Source of the DNA: CAZFLM01 sp964519955
GTDB taxonomy: Bacteria; Armatimonadota; Chthonomonadetes; Chthonomonadales; CAJBBX01
Direction of reading: 5' to 3'
Assembly (NCBI GenBank): GCA_964519955.1
Contig: CAZFLM010000020.1
Location: 1-64,000, forward strand
DNA length: 64,000 bases
Position numbers and translations under genes: made by a program. Position 1 is the first letter of the stretch, and every line of letters begins with the position of its first letter. Shown here in pieces: positions 1-7,615 of this stretch. The notes under the pieces are model-generated. The model had not been told where the DNA came from, ran no database searches, and saw only the letters and a list, made by a program, of their open reading frames with translations.

Positions 1-2
1 CG

Positions 3-98
3 GACAGCACCGGCCTGGCCGAAGCGCTGCTCGCGCGGTGGCGCGAACTCGGGTACTCGCCGCGCGGGCCGAGCCGTGCGCCGGCGGAGGAGCGCTGA
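3..98 (+). CDS. C-terminal end of a truncated hypothetical protein
   Basis: An open frame enters from the left edge of the window and stops at TGA 96-98. The visible 31 residues begin DSTGLAEALLARW and end APAEER, a helical Ala/Leu/Arg-rich tail. This is the most protein-like of the three forward frames here. Nothing identifies the family. It converges on the comEA remnant that follows 25 bases later on the other strand. Confidence 0.4.
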   Translation, partial: DSTGLAEALLARWRELGYSPRGPSRAPAEER

Positions 99-123
99 CC
101 GACTCGTACGCTCCTCCGCCTCC

Positions 124-513
124 TCACCGCACCCGCACGAACGCCTTCATCCGCCCGTACTTCCTCTCCCCGATGCCGGAGACGTCCATGAGCTGCTCCG
201 GCGACGTGAACGGGCCGTTGGCCTTGCGGGCGTGCAGGATGCGCTGCGCCATCGCTGGGCCGACGCCGGGCAGGCGCTGCAGTTCCTCGCTCGTGGCCGT
301 GTTCAGGTTCACCGTGCCGTCGCCGGGCTTCGAGAGCTTGGCCGGCGCGGCGTGGCCTTCCTTCGCGGCGCCCGCCGCATCCCGCCTCGCCAGAGGCACG
401 CGGCCCGGTGGCACTGCCAGCACGCCCGCGCCACGCCCCTTGATCGGGACGAAGAGCTGCTGGCCGTCCTCGAGGCGCATCGCGCGAGGGGGGGTGGGCG
501 TTGGGGGGGCTGC
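124..513 (-). pseudogene. Truncated, internally deleted copy of comEA
   Basis: The reverse-strand translation matches the C-terminal half of the complete ComEA at 2553-3275 almost residue for residue: MRLEDGQQLFVP, then VNLNTATSEELQRLPGVGPA, then MDVSGIG and the terminal AFVRVR. Upstream of MRLEDG the copy jumps directly into the PPTPTPP linker that lies about 70 residues earlier in the full gene. The SLBB domain has therefore been deleted, and the membrane anchor is also missing. The frame stays open upstream, but into sequence unrelated to comEA. No start codon with a ribosome site is evident. It is best read as a decayed partial duplication and is probably not expressed as a functional DNA receptor. 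Confidence 0.8.
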
Positions 514-538
514 GTCCTCAGCACGCGGCCGGGCTCGT

Positions 539-1363
539 CTACAGCGGCGCAGGCGTCCCCGCCTCGACCACCGTGGCGATGGCCGTGCTGATCTCGCGCC
601 ACTCGCCGGCTTCATGCCAGCGGGCCGTCCGCGCCAGCACGGTGCCGGCGGGAATGGCATCGACCCGGTCCAACATCCACAAGCGTGCCGGCCACCGGTT
701 GCGGGGCATCCATGGCCAGCGGGGCCCGCGGCGCTCCAGCGTGACGGCGCACGACACGCGTCCCCTGGGCCCCTGGATGGTGGTCGGAAACGCCAAGCCG
801 GCGTGAGGCTCCATTGTGGTGGCTCTGCGCCGCATGGCCTCCACGCAGCACTGGCAATCCCGTTGTTCCAGATCACCGGCGAGGCGCCTGCCGGAGGCCA
901 TGAATGCCGCCGCGGCAGCCAGATCCGGCATCTCCCAGAGATTGGTTACCAGCAACCGCAGCACGACGCCGCACGCGCACGGCGCGTGGTCCCCAGACGG
1001 TGCCACGAATGCTGGGGCGGTCAGCCCGAGGTTGGGGCCGCTGAGCGCGAGATCGGCCCTGTTCGCGGCTAGGTAGGAGGACCCTGATCGAGTGCCGATC
1101 ATCAGGTTGCGGACGTCGAGGGGGCGGCACCCTCCGCACGTCAGCGCGTAGGCAGCGACAACCCCATGTTCGACGCAGACAGGCGAGCAGTTGGCGCCGA
1201 CAGTGCACGCGCTCCACCGCGCTCTGCCCCATTCGAGGGGTCTCTGGGCGTCCAGGACTAGTGCACCTGGCGCGCTCCAGACGTGGTGCGCCGACACCTG
1301 TTCGAGCACTGGAACGAAGAACGTGCAGGCGGCGGGACCGCAGGGAGCATCGCGATCGTGCAT
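539..1363 (-). CDS. Cys-rich hypothetical protein (274 aa)
   Basis: A 274-residue protein read from ATG 1363. It has about 13 cysteines, many in close pairs: CTVGANCSPVC, CGGC, CAC and CQCC. Such spacing suggests metal or Fe-S binding, or disulphides, but I do not recognise the family. There is no signal peptide or clear membrane segment. The in-frame upstream ATG at 1465 is unlikely because it sits about where transcription from the TATACT motif at 1468-1473 would begin. The gene ends 26 bases from the comEA remnant and shares its promoter-like motif with the vapBC pair at 2008-2265. Codon use is less regular than in neighbours, so acquisition by transfer is possible. That it is coding at all is probable rather than certain. 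Confidence 0.5.
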   Translation of the reverse strand: MHDRDAPCGPAACTFFVPVLEQVSAHHVWSAPGALVLDAQRPLEWGRARWSACTVGANCSPVCVEHGVVAAYALTCGGCRPLDVRNLMIGTRSGSSYLAANRADLALSGPNLGLTAPAFVAPSGDHAPCACGVVLRLLVTNLWEMPDLAAAAAFMASGRRLAGDLEQRDCQCCVEAMRRRATTMEPHAGLAFPTTIQGPRGRVSCAVTLERRGPRWPWMPRNRWPARLWMLDRVDAIPAGTVLARTARWHEAGEWREISTAIATVVEAGTPAPL

Positions 1364-1460
1364 TCCATGCTCGCCGGACTCGTCCGGGTATGTCACGGTC
1401 GTCGGCTCCAGTGCTCGCGGCGATGGTGGGCGCGCCAGTTGCCGCGAGCCGCTCGCTGGC

Positions 1461-1490
1461 AACACTCAGTATACTGCGGATCGCCATTCA
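1461..1490 (-). promoter_or_regulatory. Putative promoter/operator with palindromic CAGTATACTG
   Basis: On the minus strand TATACT (1473-1468) fits a -10 box, about 105 bases before the orphan gene start at 1363. The box lies inside the perfect 10-bp palindrome CAGTATACTG (1467-1476). A closely similar stretch precedes vapB at 2330-2352. No convincing -35 box is visible. I see no further feature in the rest of 1364-1630. Confidence 0.35.
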
Positions 1491-1630
1491 CACCGCCAGC
1501 CCCAGAGCTCCTGGACCCCGCGACCCTCTCATTCCGTCCAGAGCGGCGGAAGCCGTAGGACAGCCGCTCGCGCGTCTACCAGGACGAGCGGCGTCCTGCT
1601 GGGCCGAGCAGGGCAAAGCGGGGGCCGCGC

Positions 1631-2011
1631 TCAGCGCTCGTAGGGCGCTGCCGCCCGGAGGCCGGCGATCACACCGAAGTGCTTCTTGTTGAACGTATAG
1701 AGGGTCGCCCCTCGAGTGATCGCTTGGGCCGCAACGATGTAGTCTGGGACGCTGAGGCCCGACACGAGGCAGTGCTGGTGGAGCAGTGATCCTGCCAGCG
1801 CGGAGTCCTGCTCCGTTATCTCCTCGACATCGAACTGGTTCAGGAAGCGCGCTGCTTTGGCGAGTTCCAGCTTGTCGCGCGACCCGATTGGCATCTCCCA
1901 TGCCACGGGGGCCGGTACGGCGACATCGCCCACGGCTGAGCGTAACCAGGCCTCGGCCTTTGGGCGACCTCGCTGAATCTCGATCATCACGTCAGTGTCA
2001 AGTAAGGTCAT
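1631..2011 (-). CDS. vapC: VapC-type PIN-domain ribonuclease toxin
   Basis: A 126-aa PIN-domain protein, the usual size for VapC toxins, which cleave RNA with a Mg-dependent acidic centre. The first acidic residue is in MTLLDTDVMIE, a later one in LSVPDYIVAAQA, and the C-terminal TLYTFNKKHF block is typical of the family. ATG 2011 is chosen because it overlaps the stop of the upstream antitoxin gene by four bases (ATGA), which implies translational coupling. The reading frame continues further upstream but only through the antitoxin gene. The pair lies between the two comEA copies, a position that suggests mobile or duplicated DNA. Confidence 0.85.
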   Translation of the reverse strand: MTLLDTDVMIEIQRGRPKAEAWLRSAVGDVAVPAPVAWEMPIGSRDKLELAKAARFLNQFDVEEITEQDSALAGSLLHQHCLVSGLSVPDYIVAAQAITRGATLYTFNKKHFGVIAGLRAAAPYER

Positions 2012-2265
2012 CCGGCATGCCGAGCCCATGCCCTCGTGCGCAACTCCCGCGCGTACTCCGCGCTGTCCGCGATGTCCGTGCGATCCGCCCACATGCCGAA
2101 CACCTCGGAGTCAAGCAGATCCTGCGCCGTGCTTCGGCGAGGAGGCGCGTCTGGCACGACGGTGATGACCACCTCGGCGTCGCCGGTCGGCGTGTCTGGC
2201 GGCAGGGCCACCTCGATGGTCCGGCTCTCTGGGATGCTCGTTCTGATCGTGATCGTGTGAGCCAT
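2008..2265 (-). CDS. vapB: VapB-like antitoxin
   Basis: An 85-aa protein directly upstream of the PIN toxin and overlapping it by four bases. Its N-terminal part (MAHTITIRT... then VALPPDTPTGDAEVVITV) is strand-rich. The C-terminal half, with LLDSEVFGMWADR followed by an acidic and then an Arg-rich helix (YARELRTRAW), resembles the toxin-wrapping tail of VapB-type antitoxins. ATG 2265 is preceded by AGGACCAGGTAC. By analogy with the family it should neutralise the toxin and, with it, bind the operator at about 2330-2352. The assignment rests mainly on size, gene order and tail composition, not on a strong N-terminal DNA-binding motif. Confidence 0.75.
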   Translation of the reverse strand: MAHTITIRTSIPESRTIEVALPPDTPTGDAEVVITVVPDAPPRRSTAQDLLDSEVFGMWADRTDIADSAEYARELRTRAWARHAG

Positions 2266-2329
2266 GTACCTGGTCCTGTGTCGAATCCGAGCGCTGCTGC
2301 GCCAGTGGCGCCCGACGCTGCACGCTATT

Positions 2330-2352
2330 GGCAGCCTCAGTATACATCGGAT
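2330..2352 (-). promoter_or_regulatory. Putative vapBC promoter/operator
   Basis: A TATACT box (2344-2339, minus strand) lies about 70 bases upstream of the vapB ATG. It is embedded in sequence shared with 1461-1490: a TGGCA block, CTCAGTATAC and a CGGAT block occur in the same order in both. VapBC complexes usually autoregulate through such sites. Nothing else is apparent in 2266-2552. Confidence 0.4.
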
Positions 2353-2552
2353 TCCCGAGCCCGTCCATGCAGCCGTGCGGCAGGGAGTTCGCCTGATCGG
2401 CGCGATCGGCTGAACCTCTCGCCTCCCTCGATCCGGCCAAGAGGGTAGTAGGCGGTACACAGCCGTATGAATGCCCCCCGATGGCAGCGCCCCATGCCGC
2501 GACGCGGCGCCTCCCTCAGCGCAGCGCGAGGCGCCTGCCCCTCTGCTCGCTC

Positions 2553-3275
2553 TCACCGCACCCGCACGAACGCCTTCATCCGCTCGTACTTCTTCGGCCC
2601 GATGCCCGAGACGTCCATGAGCTGCTCGGGCGAGGTGAAGGTGCCAGTGGCCTTGCGGGCGTCGAGGATGCGCTGCGCCATCGCGGGGCCGACGCCGGGC
2701 AGGCGCTGCAGTTCCTCGCTCGTGGCCGTGTTCAGGTTCACCATGCCGTCGCCGGGCTTCGTGAGCTTGGCCGGCGCGGCGTGACCTTCCTTCGCTGCGC
2801 TTGCCGCATCCTGCTTCGCCAGGGGCACGCGGCCCGGTGGTACTGCCAGCACGCCGGCGCCACGCCCCTTGCTCGGGACGAAGAGCTGCTGGCCGTCCTC
2901 GAGGCGCATCGCGAGGTTGATCGCGTCGAGATCGGCGTGGGTCCTGGCTCCGCCTGCGGACCGGATCGCGTCGTCCGCGCGGGAGCCCGGCGGCAGGTGC
3001 AGGACGCCCGGCGTCTTCACCGCGCCGGCAACGTGGACCACGAGATCGGCGGGCGCGGCGGCGGGCGGCGCGGCGGGTGTCGCCGATGGCGGCGTGGGCG
3101 TCGGGGGAAGTGGCGATGGGGCAGCGGCAGCGGGAGCAGCGGCCGGCGCAGGGGTGATGACGAACTCGCTCTCGACGGCGTGGCCCTTGCGCCACAACAG
3201 GAACACGCCGCCCAGCACAAACATGACCAGCAGCGCTGCCAACGCGGCAGCCTGCCGTGGCGACCATCCAGCCAT
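2553..3275 (-). CDS. comEA: ComEA-like DNA-binding protein (SLBB + helix-hairpin-helix)
   Basis: A 240-aa membrane-anchored protein. One transmembrane segment (about residues 8-27) is followed by a Pro/Ala-rich linker (41-76), an SLBB domain (77-134, VVHVAGAVKTPGVLHLPPG) and a C-terminal double helix-hairpin-helix (175-240) with the motifs LPGVGPAMA and VSGIGPKKYERM. In the family this domain binds double-stranded DNA at the cell surface during natural transformation. ATG 3275 has GGAGGT twelve bases upstream. No other competence gene is next to it. A decayed second copy lies 2 kb downstream at 124-513. Confidence 0.88.
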   Translation of the reverse strand: MAGWSPRQAAALAALLVMFVLGGVFLLWRKGHAVESEFVITPAPAAAPAAAAPSPLPPTPTPPSATPAAPPAAAPADLVVHVAGAVKTPGVLHLPPGSRADDAIRSAGGARTHADLDAINLAMRLEDGQQLFVPSKGRGAGVLAVPPGRVPLAKQDAASAAKEGHAAPAKLTKPGDGMVNLNTATSEELQRLPGVGPAMAQRILDARKATGTFTSPEQLMDVSGIGPKKYERMKAFVRVR

Positions 3276-3414
3276 AGCGTGACCTCCGAACGTGATGCGT
3301 CAAGGCGTCCGTTGCTGAGCCATGCGTATGCTGTGTGGGGCTGACCCGGTCGGCGGGAAGCGGTTCAGCGACGGCAGCGGGGCCTGCCGCACCGATGGGA
3401 ACTCGGCATCCGGG

Positions 3415-5568
3415 CTACGGCGTTGTCGGGGCTTCCTTCTCCTTCGCGTACTTCTCCTGCTCGGCCCGCGCGGCGGCCAGCTCGTCCTGCCTGCCGAGCC
3501 GCTCCAGGCAGCCGATCCACGCATTGAGCACCGTACCGTAGCGCTCCGCGGTTCGCCGGCGCACCTCGGGCGACACGCGCATCTCCGCCATCTGGCTCTC
3601 GCGGCTTCTCCAGAACGAGCCGAGGATGCCCGCCGCGCGCTTCAGCAGCGGCTCGGCCTGCTCCGTCTTGCCTGCCAGCAGCAGCGAGTCGGCACGCGCG
3701 GCGAACGCCTCCCCGAACTCCCAGTCCACCAACTCCGGCAGGGGCCTGACGCGGCCCATGTCGGAGCCCGCCAGCGCGATGAGGGTGTCATACACCCGGT
3801 CGGCATCGGCTGGGCGGGCGGCGGATCGGTAGGCCTCCGCCAGCGCGAGCAGGTTCTGCAGGTTGTTCGGTTCGGCGGCGCGAGCCTTCTCATGATTCGC
3901 CACACAACCGGCCGAATCCCCCTGCGCGCCCAGAAGCCTGGCGAGGCGGTAGTACGCCTTGCCGATCGGCGCGATCCGCGTGGCTTCCTCGTACTGGCGG
4001 CGCGCGTCGTCCATACGGCCGGCAGCCTGGTACAGCGACGCGAGCCGGAGGCGCAGTTCCACGTCGCCAGAGGTCGCGGAGAGCGCGGCCTCGTAAGCGC
4101 TGACCGCATTCGTGCTGCCGCCGGTCGCGATCGCCTCCTCCGCGCCGAAGGCCGTGGTGCGCGCGAAGGCGGCGGTAGTCGCGAACCAGAGCAGGTAGGC
4201 TGCGGGCAACACGGGGAGCCAGCGGAGCAGGGGATGCCGCGCATGCGTTGCCTGGTCGTCGTCGTTCGCAGTGGGCGACGCCGCGAGGAGCAGGCCGCAC
4301 AGCAGCGCGAACGCGAACGCGGTCGCCGGGACGTGCCAGTCCGAGTCGAAGAAGCTGTGCGCAACCGAGCCCACGACGGCCGCGACCACCGCGCCATCGA
4401 GGAGGCGCATCTCGGGTCGGCGGGCGCGCAGCGCCGCTAAGCACGCCGCGCCAACGCCCAGAAGCAGCGCGCCGAGGCCGAGGACGCCCGTCTCGCCCAG
4501 CAACTGCACGATGCTGCTGTGCCCATGCCGCGTGAACCCGACGAGCGCGTAGGGCGGGTAGGCGCTCTCGAACGTGGCGATGCCCGTGCCGAGAACCGGG
4601 TGCGCGGTCGCCATGCGCAGCGTGCCCTTCCAGGTCAGCACCCGGAACTGCGCGGAGTACGACTCGGCTCGCGCGGCGCCCAGCCTGCGGATCACCGGGC
4701 GTGCGCCCGCCACCGCGATCACGAGGGCGAGGACGCCGATCACCAGCAGGCGCTTGCGCGAGTGCGGGGCCAGCGCGCCGGCACGCGAGGCGCCGACCGC
4801 GGACGCTGCCACAACCACGAACGAGAGCGCGATCGCGACCAGGCCCAGGCGTGACTGGGTGAGGAGCAGGCAGAGAAGCTGGATGCCGAACGCAACGCCC
4901 GCGAGCAGCGTGAGGTTCCGGTCCGTCGCCGTGAGGTACAGGCCGAGCGCCACGGGTATCGCGAGGATCAGGTAGCCCGCCAGGCAGTCCGGGTTCACGA
5001 AGCCGCCGAAGACGCGCCAGGCCGGGTTGCCGTCGCGCAGGTTCGTCATGTACTCGTTGAGGCCGAGCGTGGCGACGAGCGCTGCCGCGGCGACGTGGGC
5101 CCACAGGAGCGCGTACGTGCCGCGCTCGTCGCGTCCCGCCGACCGGGCTAGCGATCCCAGACCGATCGCGCCGGCCGCCAGCGCGAGCCCGGCCTCGGCA
5201 GGGAAGCGGTACCTGGCGCAGTAGATGGACAGGAGGCACACGACCCCGAACGCGAGGAACGCGTATCCGCCGAAGCGCGCTGGACCATTCGCCGGGGCCT
5301 CGGCCTCCTTGGTCTTCACCATCCGCCAGAGGAGGCCGCCCGCAATCAGGACGAGGCAGAGCGGGACGGCTACGAGCGAGAAGAGCGTCGGCAGGATCGG
5401 CGCGAGCGGTGTGATGTCGTAGATCATGCCGCCGCCGAAGCCGGCGAGCAGCAGGACCGCCGCAGCGACGGCCGTCGGGACGCCGCCGGGCAGGCTCAGG
5501 CCGGGCGGCGCAGCCGGCAGGCTCGCGGCCTGCGGCTCAGGCTTGCGCGGGGCTCGTCGTCGGCTCAT
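3415..5568 (-). CDS. O-antigen ligase-like membrane protein with C-terminal TPR domain
   Basis: A 717-aa integral membrane protein. About ten to twelve hydrophobic segments cover residues 25-480, with a Wzy/WaaL-type region (QFRVLTWKGTLRMATAHP, then VLGTGIATFESAYP). The last 230 residues are soluble and built of TPR-like helices. This architecture is common in bacterial exopolysaccharide loci, where such proteins polymerise or ligate polysaccharide chains in the cytoplasmic membrane. ATG 5568 is preferred over the in-frame ATG 5607 because it gives an ATGA overlap with the stop of the upstream glycosyltransferase gene. The glycosyltransferase context supports a surface polysaccharide role; polymerase and ligase cannot be told apart from sequence alone. 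Confidence 0.8.
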   Translation of the reverse strand: MSRRRAPRKPEPQAASLPAAPPGLSLPGGVPTAVAAAVLLLAGFGGGMIYDITPLAPILPTLFSLVAVPLCLVLIAGGLLWRMVKTKEAEAPANGPARFGGYAFLAFGVVCLLSIYCARYRFPAEAGLALAAGAIGLGSLARSAGRDERGTYALLWAHVAAAALVATLGLNEYMTNLRDGNPAWRVFGGFVNPDCLAGYLILAIPVALGLYLTATDRNLTLLAGVAFGIQLLCLLLTQSRLGLVAIALSFVVVAASAVGASRAGALAPHSRKRLLVIGVLALVIAVAGARPVIRRLGAARAESYSAQFRVLTWKGTLRMATAHPVLGTGIATFESAYPPYALVGFTRHGHSSIVQLLGETGVLGLGALLLGVGAACLAALRARRPEMRLLDGAVVAAVVGSVAHSFFDSDWHVPATAFAFALLCGLLLAASPTANDDDQATHARHPLLRWLPVLPAAYLLWFATTAAFARTTAFGAEEAIATGGSTNAVSAYEAALSATSGDVELRLRLASLYQAAGRMDDARRQYEEATRIAPIGKAYYRLARLLGAQGDSAGCVANHEKARAAEPNNLQNLLALAEAYRSAARPADADRVYDTLIALAGSDMGRVRPLPELVDWEFGEAFAARADSLLLAGKTEQAEPLLKRAAGILGSFWRSRESQMAEMRVSPEVRRRTAERYGTVLNAWIGCLERLGRQDELAAARAEQEKYAKEKEAPTTP

Positions 5569-6452
5569 CGCTGTCCTCCGCGCAGGCGGCGCTTCAGGTT
5601 TCGCCACCGGTAGCGCACGATCTGGCCGCTGGCCCGCGCGACGATGCCCGGCAGGATGAGCGGGCGGACGAGCAGGGGCGTCTTCGCGGCGTAGTGCTTC
5701 CGGTAGAAGCGGTACATGCTGCGGTGGAACTCGTAGGTCATGCGCGTCGGCACCTTGTCCGTGCTGCGCCCGATGATGTGGTAGATGACGGCGTGCGGGT
5801 AGTAGATGACCCGTCGGCCGAGGTCATGGATGCGCTTGCAGAGGTCGACGTCCTCGCAGTAGAAGTAGAACCCCTCGTCGAAGCCGCCGGTCTGGTGCAG
5901 CACGTCCCTGGGGATCAGCAGCGCCGCGCCCGAGAGCCAGTCCACGTCCCGCTCGCTCGCGTGGTCCCAGTTGCTCAGCAGGTAGTCCGACGCGAAGCGG
6001 TTGCGCTTGAAGAGGCGGCCGAGCGGCGTGTTGCGGAAGAACCCGGTGCCCAGGTTCGGGAAGTGGCGGCAGGAGTACTGAAGGCTTCCGTCGCCGTTGA
6101 GCAGCTTCGGGCCCAGCGCGCCGAGGTCGGGGATCGTGTCGGCGTAGTCGATCAGGGCGTCGAGGGCGCCGCCGGTCACCTTCGTGTCGGAGTTGAGGAA
6201 CATCACGTAGCGGCCCGTGGCATCCGGTATCGCCCGGTTGTTGCCCGCGCCGAAGCCGAGGTTGGTCTCGTTCACGTGGAGGCAGACCTGCGGGAACTCG
6301 GCCTTTACCATCTCGCGGCTGCCGTCGCCCGAGGCGTTGTCCGCCACGATGACCTGGATGGCGTGGCGGCGCTCCTGGCCGTAGATCGTGTCGAGGCACG
6401 TGCGGAGATCGTCCCGCGTGTTCCAGTTCAGGATGATGAGGGACAGGTCCAC
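5565..6452 (-). CDS. Family 2 glycosyltransferase
   Basis: A 295-aa GT2 (GT-A fold) enzyme that should transfer sugar from a nucleotide donor during polysaccharide assembly. The start VDLSLIILNWNTRD is the canonical first strand. VIVADNASGDGS binds nucleotide, FLNSDTKV holds the DXD-like metal site, and WLSGA plus YCEDVDLCKRI form the acceptor side and catalytic ED. GTG 6452 is chosen because the frame's next candidate, GTG 6518, would translate an intergenic hairpin (6500-6519); GGAGG lies 12 bases before 6452. The gene overlaps the following ligase-like gene by four bases and is the partner of the GT2 at 6534-7382. Confidence 0.9.
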   Translation of the reverse strand: MDLSLIILNWNTRDDLRTCLDTIYGQERRHAIQVIVADNASGDGSREMVKAEFPQVCLHVNETNLGFGAGNNRAIPDATGRYVMFLNSDTKVTGGALDALIDYADTIPDLGALGPKLLNGDGSLQYSCRHFPNLGTGFFRNTPLGRLFKRNRFASDYLLSNWDHASERDVDWLSGAALLIPRDVLHQTGGFDEGFYFYCEDVDLCKRIHDLGRRVIYYPHAVIYHIIGRSTDKVPTRMTYEFHRSMYRFYRKHYAAKTPLLVRPLILPGIVARASGQIVRYRWRNLKRRLRGGQR

Positions 6453-6495
6453 GAGATCACGAGACCTCCGCAGGATGTTGCGAACCGGGCCGACT

Positions 6496-6519
6496 GGAGG
6501 GTGGCGCACCTTCGCCACC
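6496..6519. repeat. Intergenic hairpin of the dispersed GGTGGCG family
   Basis: A perfect 7-bp stem GGTGGCG (6500-6506) / CGCCACC (6513-6519) with loop CACCTT, preceded by GGAG. It lies between two glycosyltransferase genes. The same stem recurs at 17606-17625 and 42739-42758. Confidence 0.6.
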
Positions 6520-6533
6520 GCGCGCCGCAGCGA

Positions 6534-7382
6534 TCATCGGCGTCGCCGCGCCGTGAGGGCGGCCTGGATCCACGAGCCCGCGACAGCCACCCAGTAGATC
6601 GGCAGGAAGACGGGGCTAGGGTAGTGCTTGCGGTAGAAGTCGAGCAGGCCGCGCCGCGACTCCCAGGCCATGGCCGGAGCGATCTGGCGCGTGCTGCCCG
6701 CGCCGTAGTGCGTGATGCTGACCTCGGGCGAGAAGACGATGCGCCACCCTCGCTGCCGGGCGCGGTAGCACCAGTCTACCTCATTGAAGAAGATCGGGAA
6801 CCGCTCGTCCAGCACCCCCACGTCGTCCAGCGCCCGCCTCGGAATGAGCAGGAATGTGCCCATCGGCTGGTCGACGTCCGCCTCGCGGTCATAGGTGAAC
6901 CAGCGCATGCGGTAGGCCCCGAACGTGCGGCTCTGCGGGAACAGCCGCGCCAGTCCCGTCGCCTCCCACAGCACGCCGGCCGGCGTCGGGAAACCGCGCA
7001 GCGAGGGCTGGACGCTGCCGTCCGGGTTGAGCTGCCGTGCGCCCAGCGCGCCGAGCTTCGGGAGGCGTTCGGCCACGCGGATCGCGTCGTCCAGGGTGCC
7101 CGGCGGCACCTCCACGTCCGGGTTCAGCAGCAGCACGTACTCGCCGCTCGCCAGCGCGATGCCCTGGTTGTTGCCCTCCGCGTAGCAGGCGTTCCGGTCG
7201 TTCGCCCGGAGGACGACGCCGGGGTACTCGCGCCGCACTGCGTCCGCGCTGCCGTCCGAAGAGGCGTTGTCGACGACGATGATCTCGAAGTCGAACGCCG
7301 GCGGCGCCGCGTAGATGGTCCGCAGCGCGCCGAGCAGGTAGTCGCGCGTGTTCCAGTTGACGATGACGATGGAGAGCTTCAC
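6534..7382 (-). CDS. Family 2 glycosyltransferase
   Basis: A 282-aa GT2 enzyme paralogous to the next gene. It starts VKLSIVIVNWNTRDYL, has the nucleotide-site motif IIVVDNASSDGS, the DXD-like LLLNPDVEV, and the catalytic region FFNEVDWCYRARQRGW. GTG 7382 is the only good start: the frame stays open upstream, but only through a tandem repeat. It is the first gene of a glycosyltransferase - glycosyltransferase - O-antigen-ligase-like set on the minus strand, so it probably adds sugars to a surface glycan. Confidence 0.88.
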   Translation of the reverse strand: MKLSIVIVNWNTRDYLLGALRTIYAAPPAFDFEIIVVDNASSDGSADAVRREYPGVVLRANDRNACYAEGNNQGIALASGEYVLLLNPDVEVPPGTLDDAIRVAERLPKLGALGARQLNPDGSVQPSLRGFPTPAGVLWEATGLARLFPQSRTFGAYRMRWFTYDREADVDQPMGTFLLIPRRALDDVGVLDERFPIFFNEVDWCYRARQRGWRIVFSPEVSITHYGAGSTRQIAPAMAWESRRGLLDFYRKHYPSPVFLPIYWVAVAGSWIQAALTARRRR

Positions 7383-7411
7383 AGTCAGGCTGACCCATCC
7401 CCTGGTTGTGC

Positions 7412-7613
7412 CGGACGGGCAGGGACGCCCGTCCCCACCACGGCTCGCTAGCGGACGGGCACGGAGGCCCATCCCACCATGACGCCCGCCCCACCACGGA
7501 TCGCTAGCGGACGGGCACGGAGGCCCATCCCACCACGGCTCGCTGCCGAACGGGCAGGGACGCCCATCCCCACCACGGCTCGCTGCCGGACGGGCAGGGA
7601 CGCCCATCCCACC
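7412..7613. repeat. Array of about 40-bp tandem repeats (five units)
   Basis: Five units start at about 7412, 7452, 7508, 7547 and 7587 (spacings 40, 56, 39 and 40). Each unit contains a hairpin core CGGACGGGC followed by AGGGAC or ACGGAG and then GCCC, and a tail like CCACCACGGCTCGCT. No unique spacers separate the units, so this is not CRISPR. It fills the gap between the HAD phosphatase end and the glycosyltransferase start. Confidence 0.85.
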
Positions 7614-7615
7614 GG

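Noticed and set aside
6453..6518. N-terminal extension of the glycosyltransferase from GTG 6518
   Set aside because: It would translate an intergenic hairpin, and GT2 proteins normally begin at the VDLSLIILNW strand.
7412..7613. CRISPR-like array
   Set aside because: Units abut each other without unique spacers and there are no cas genes.
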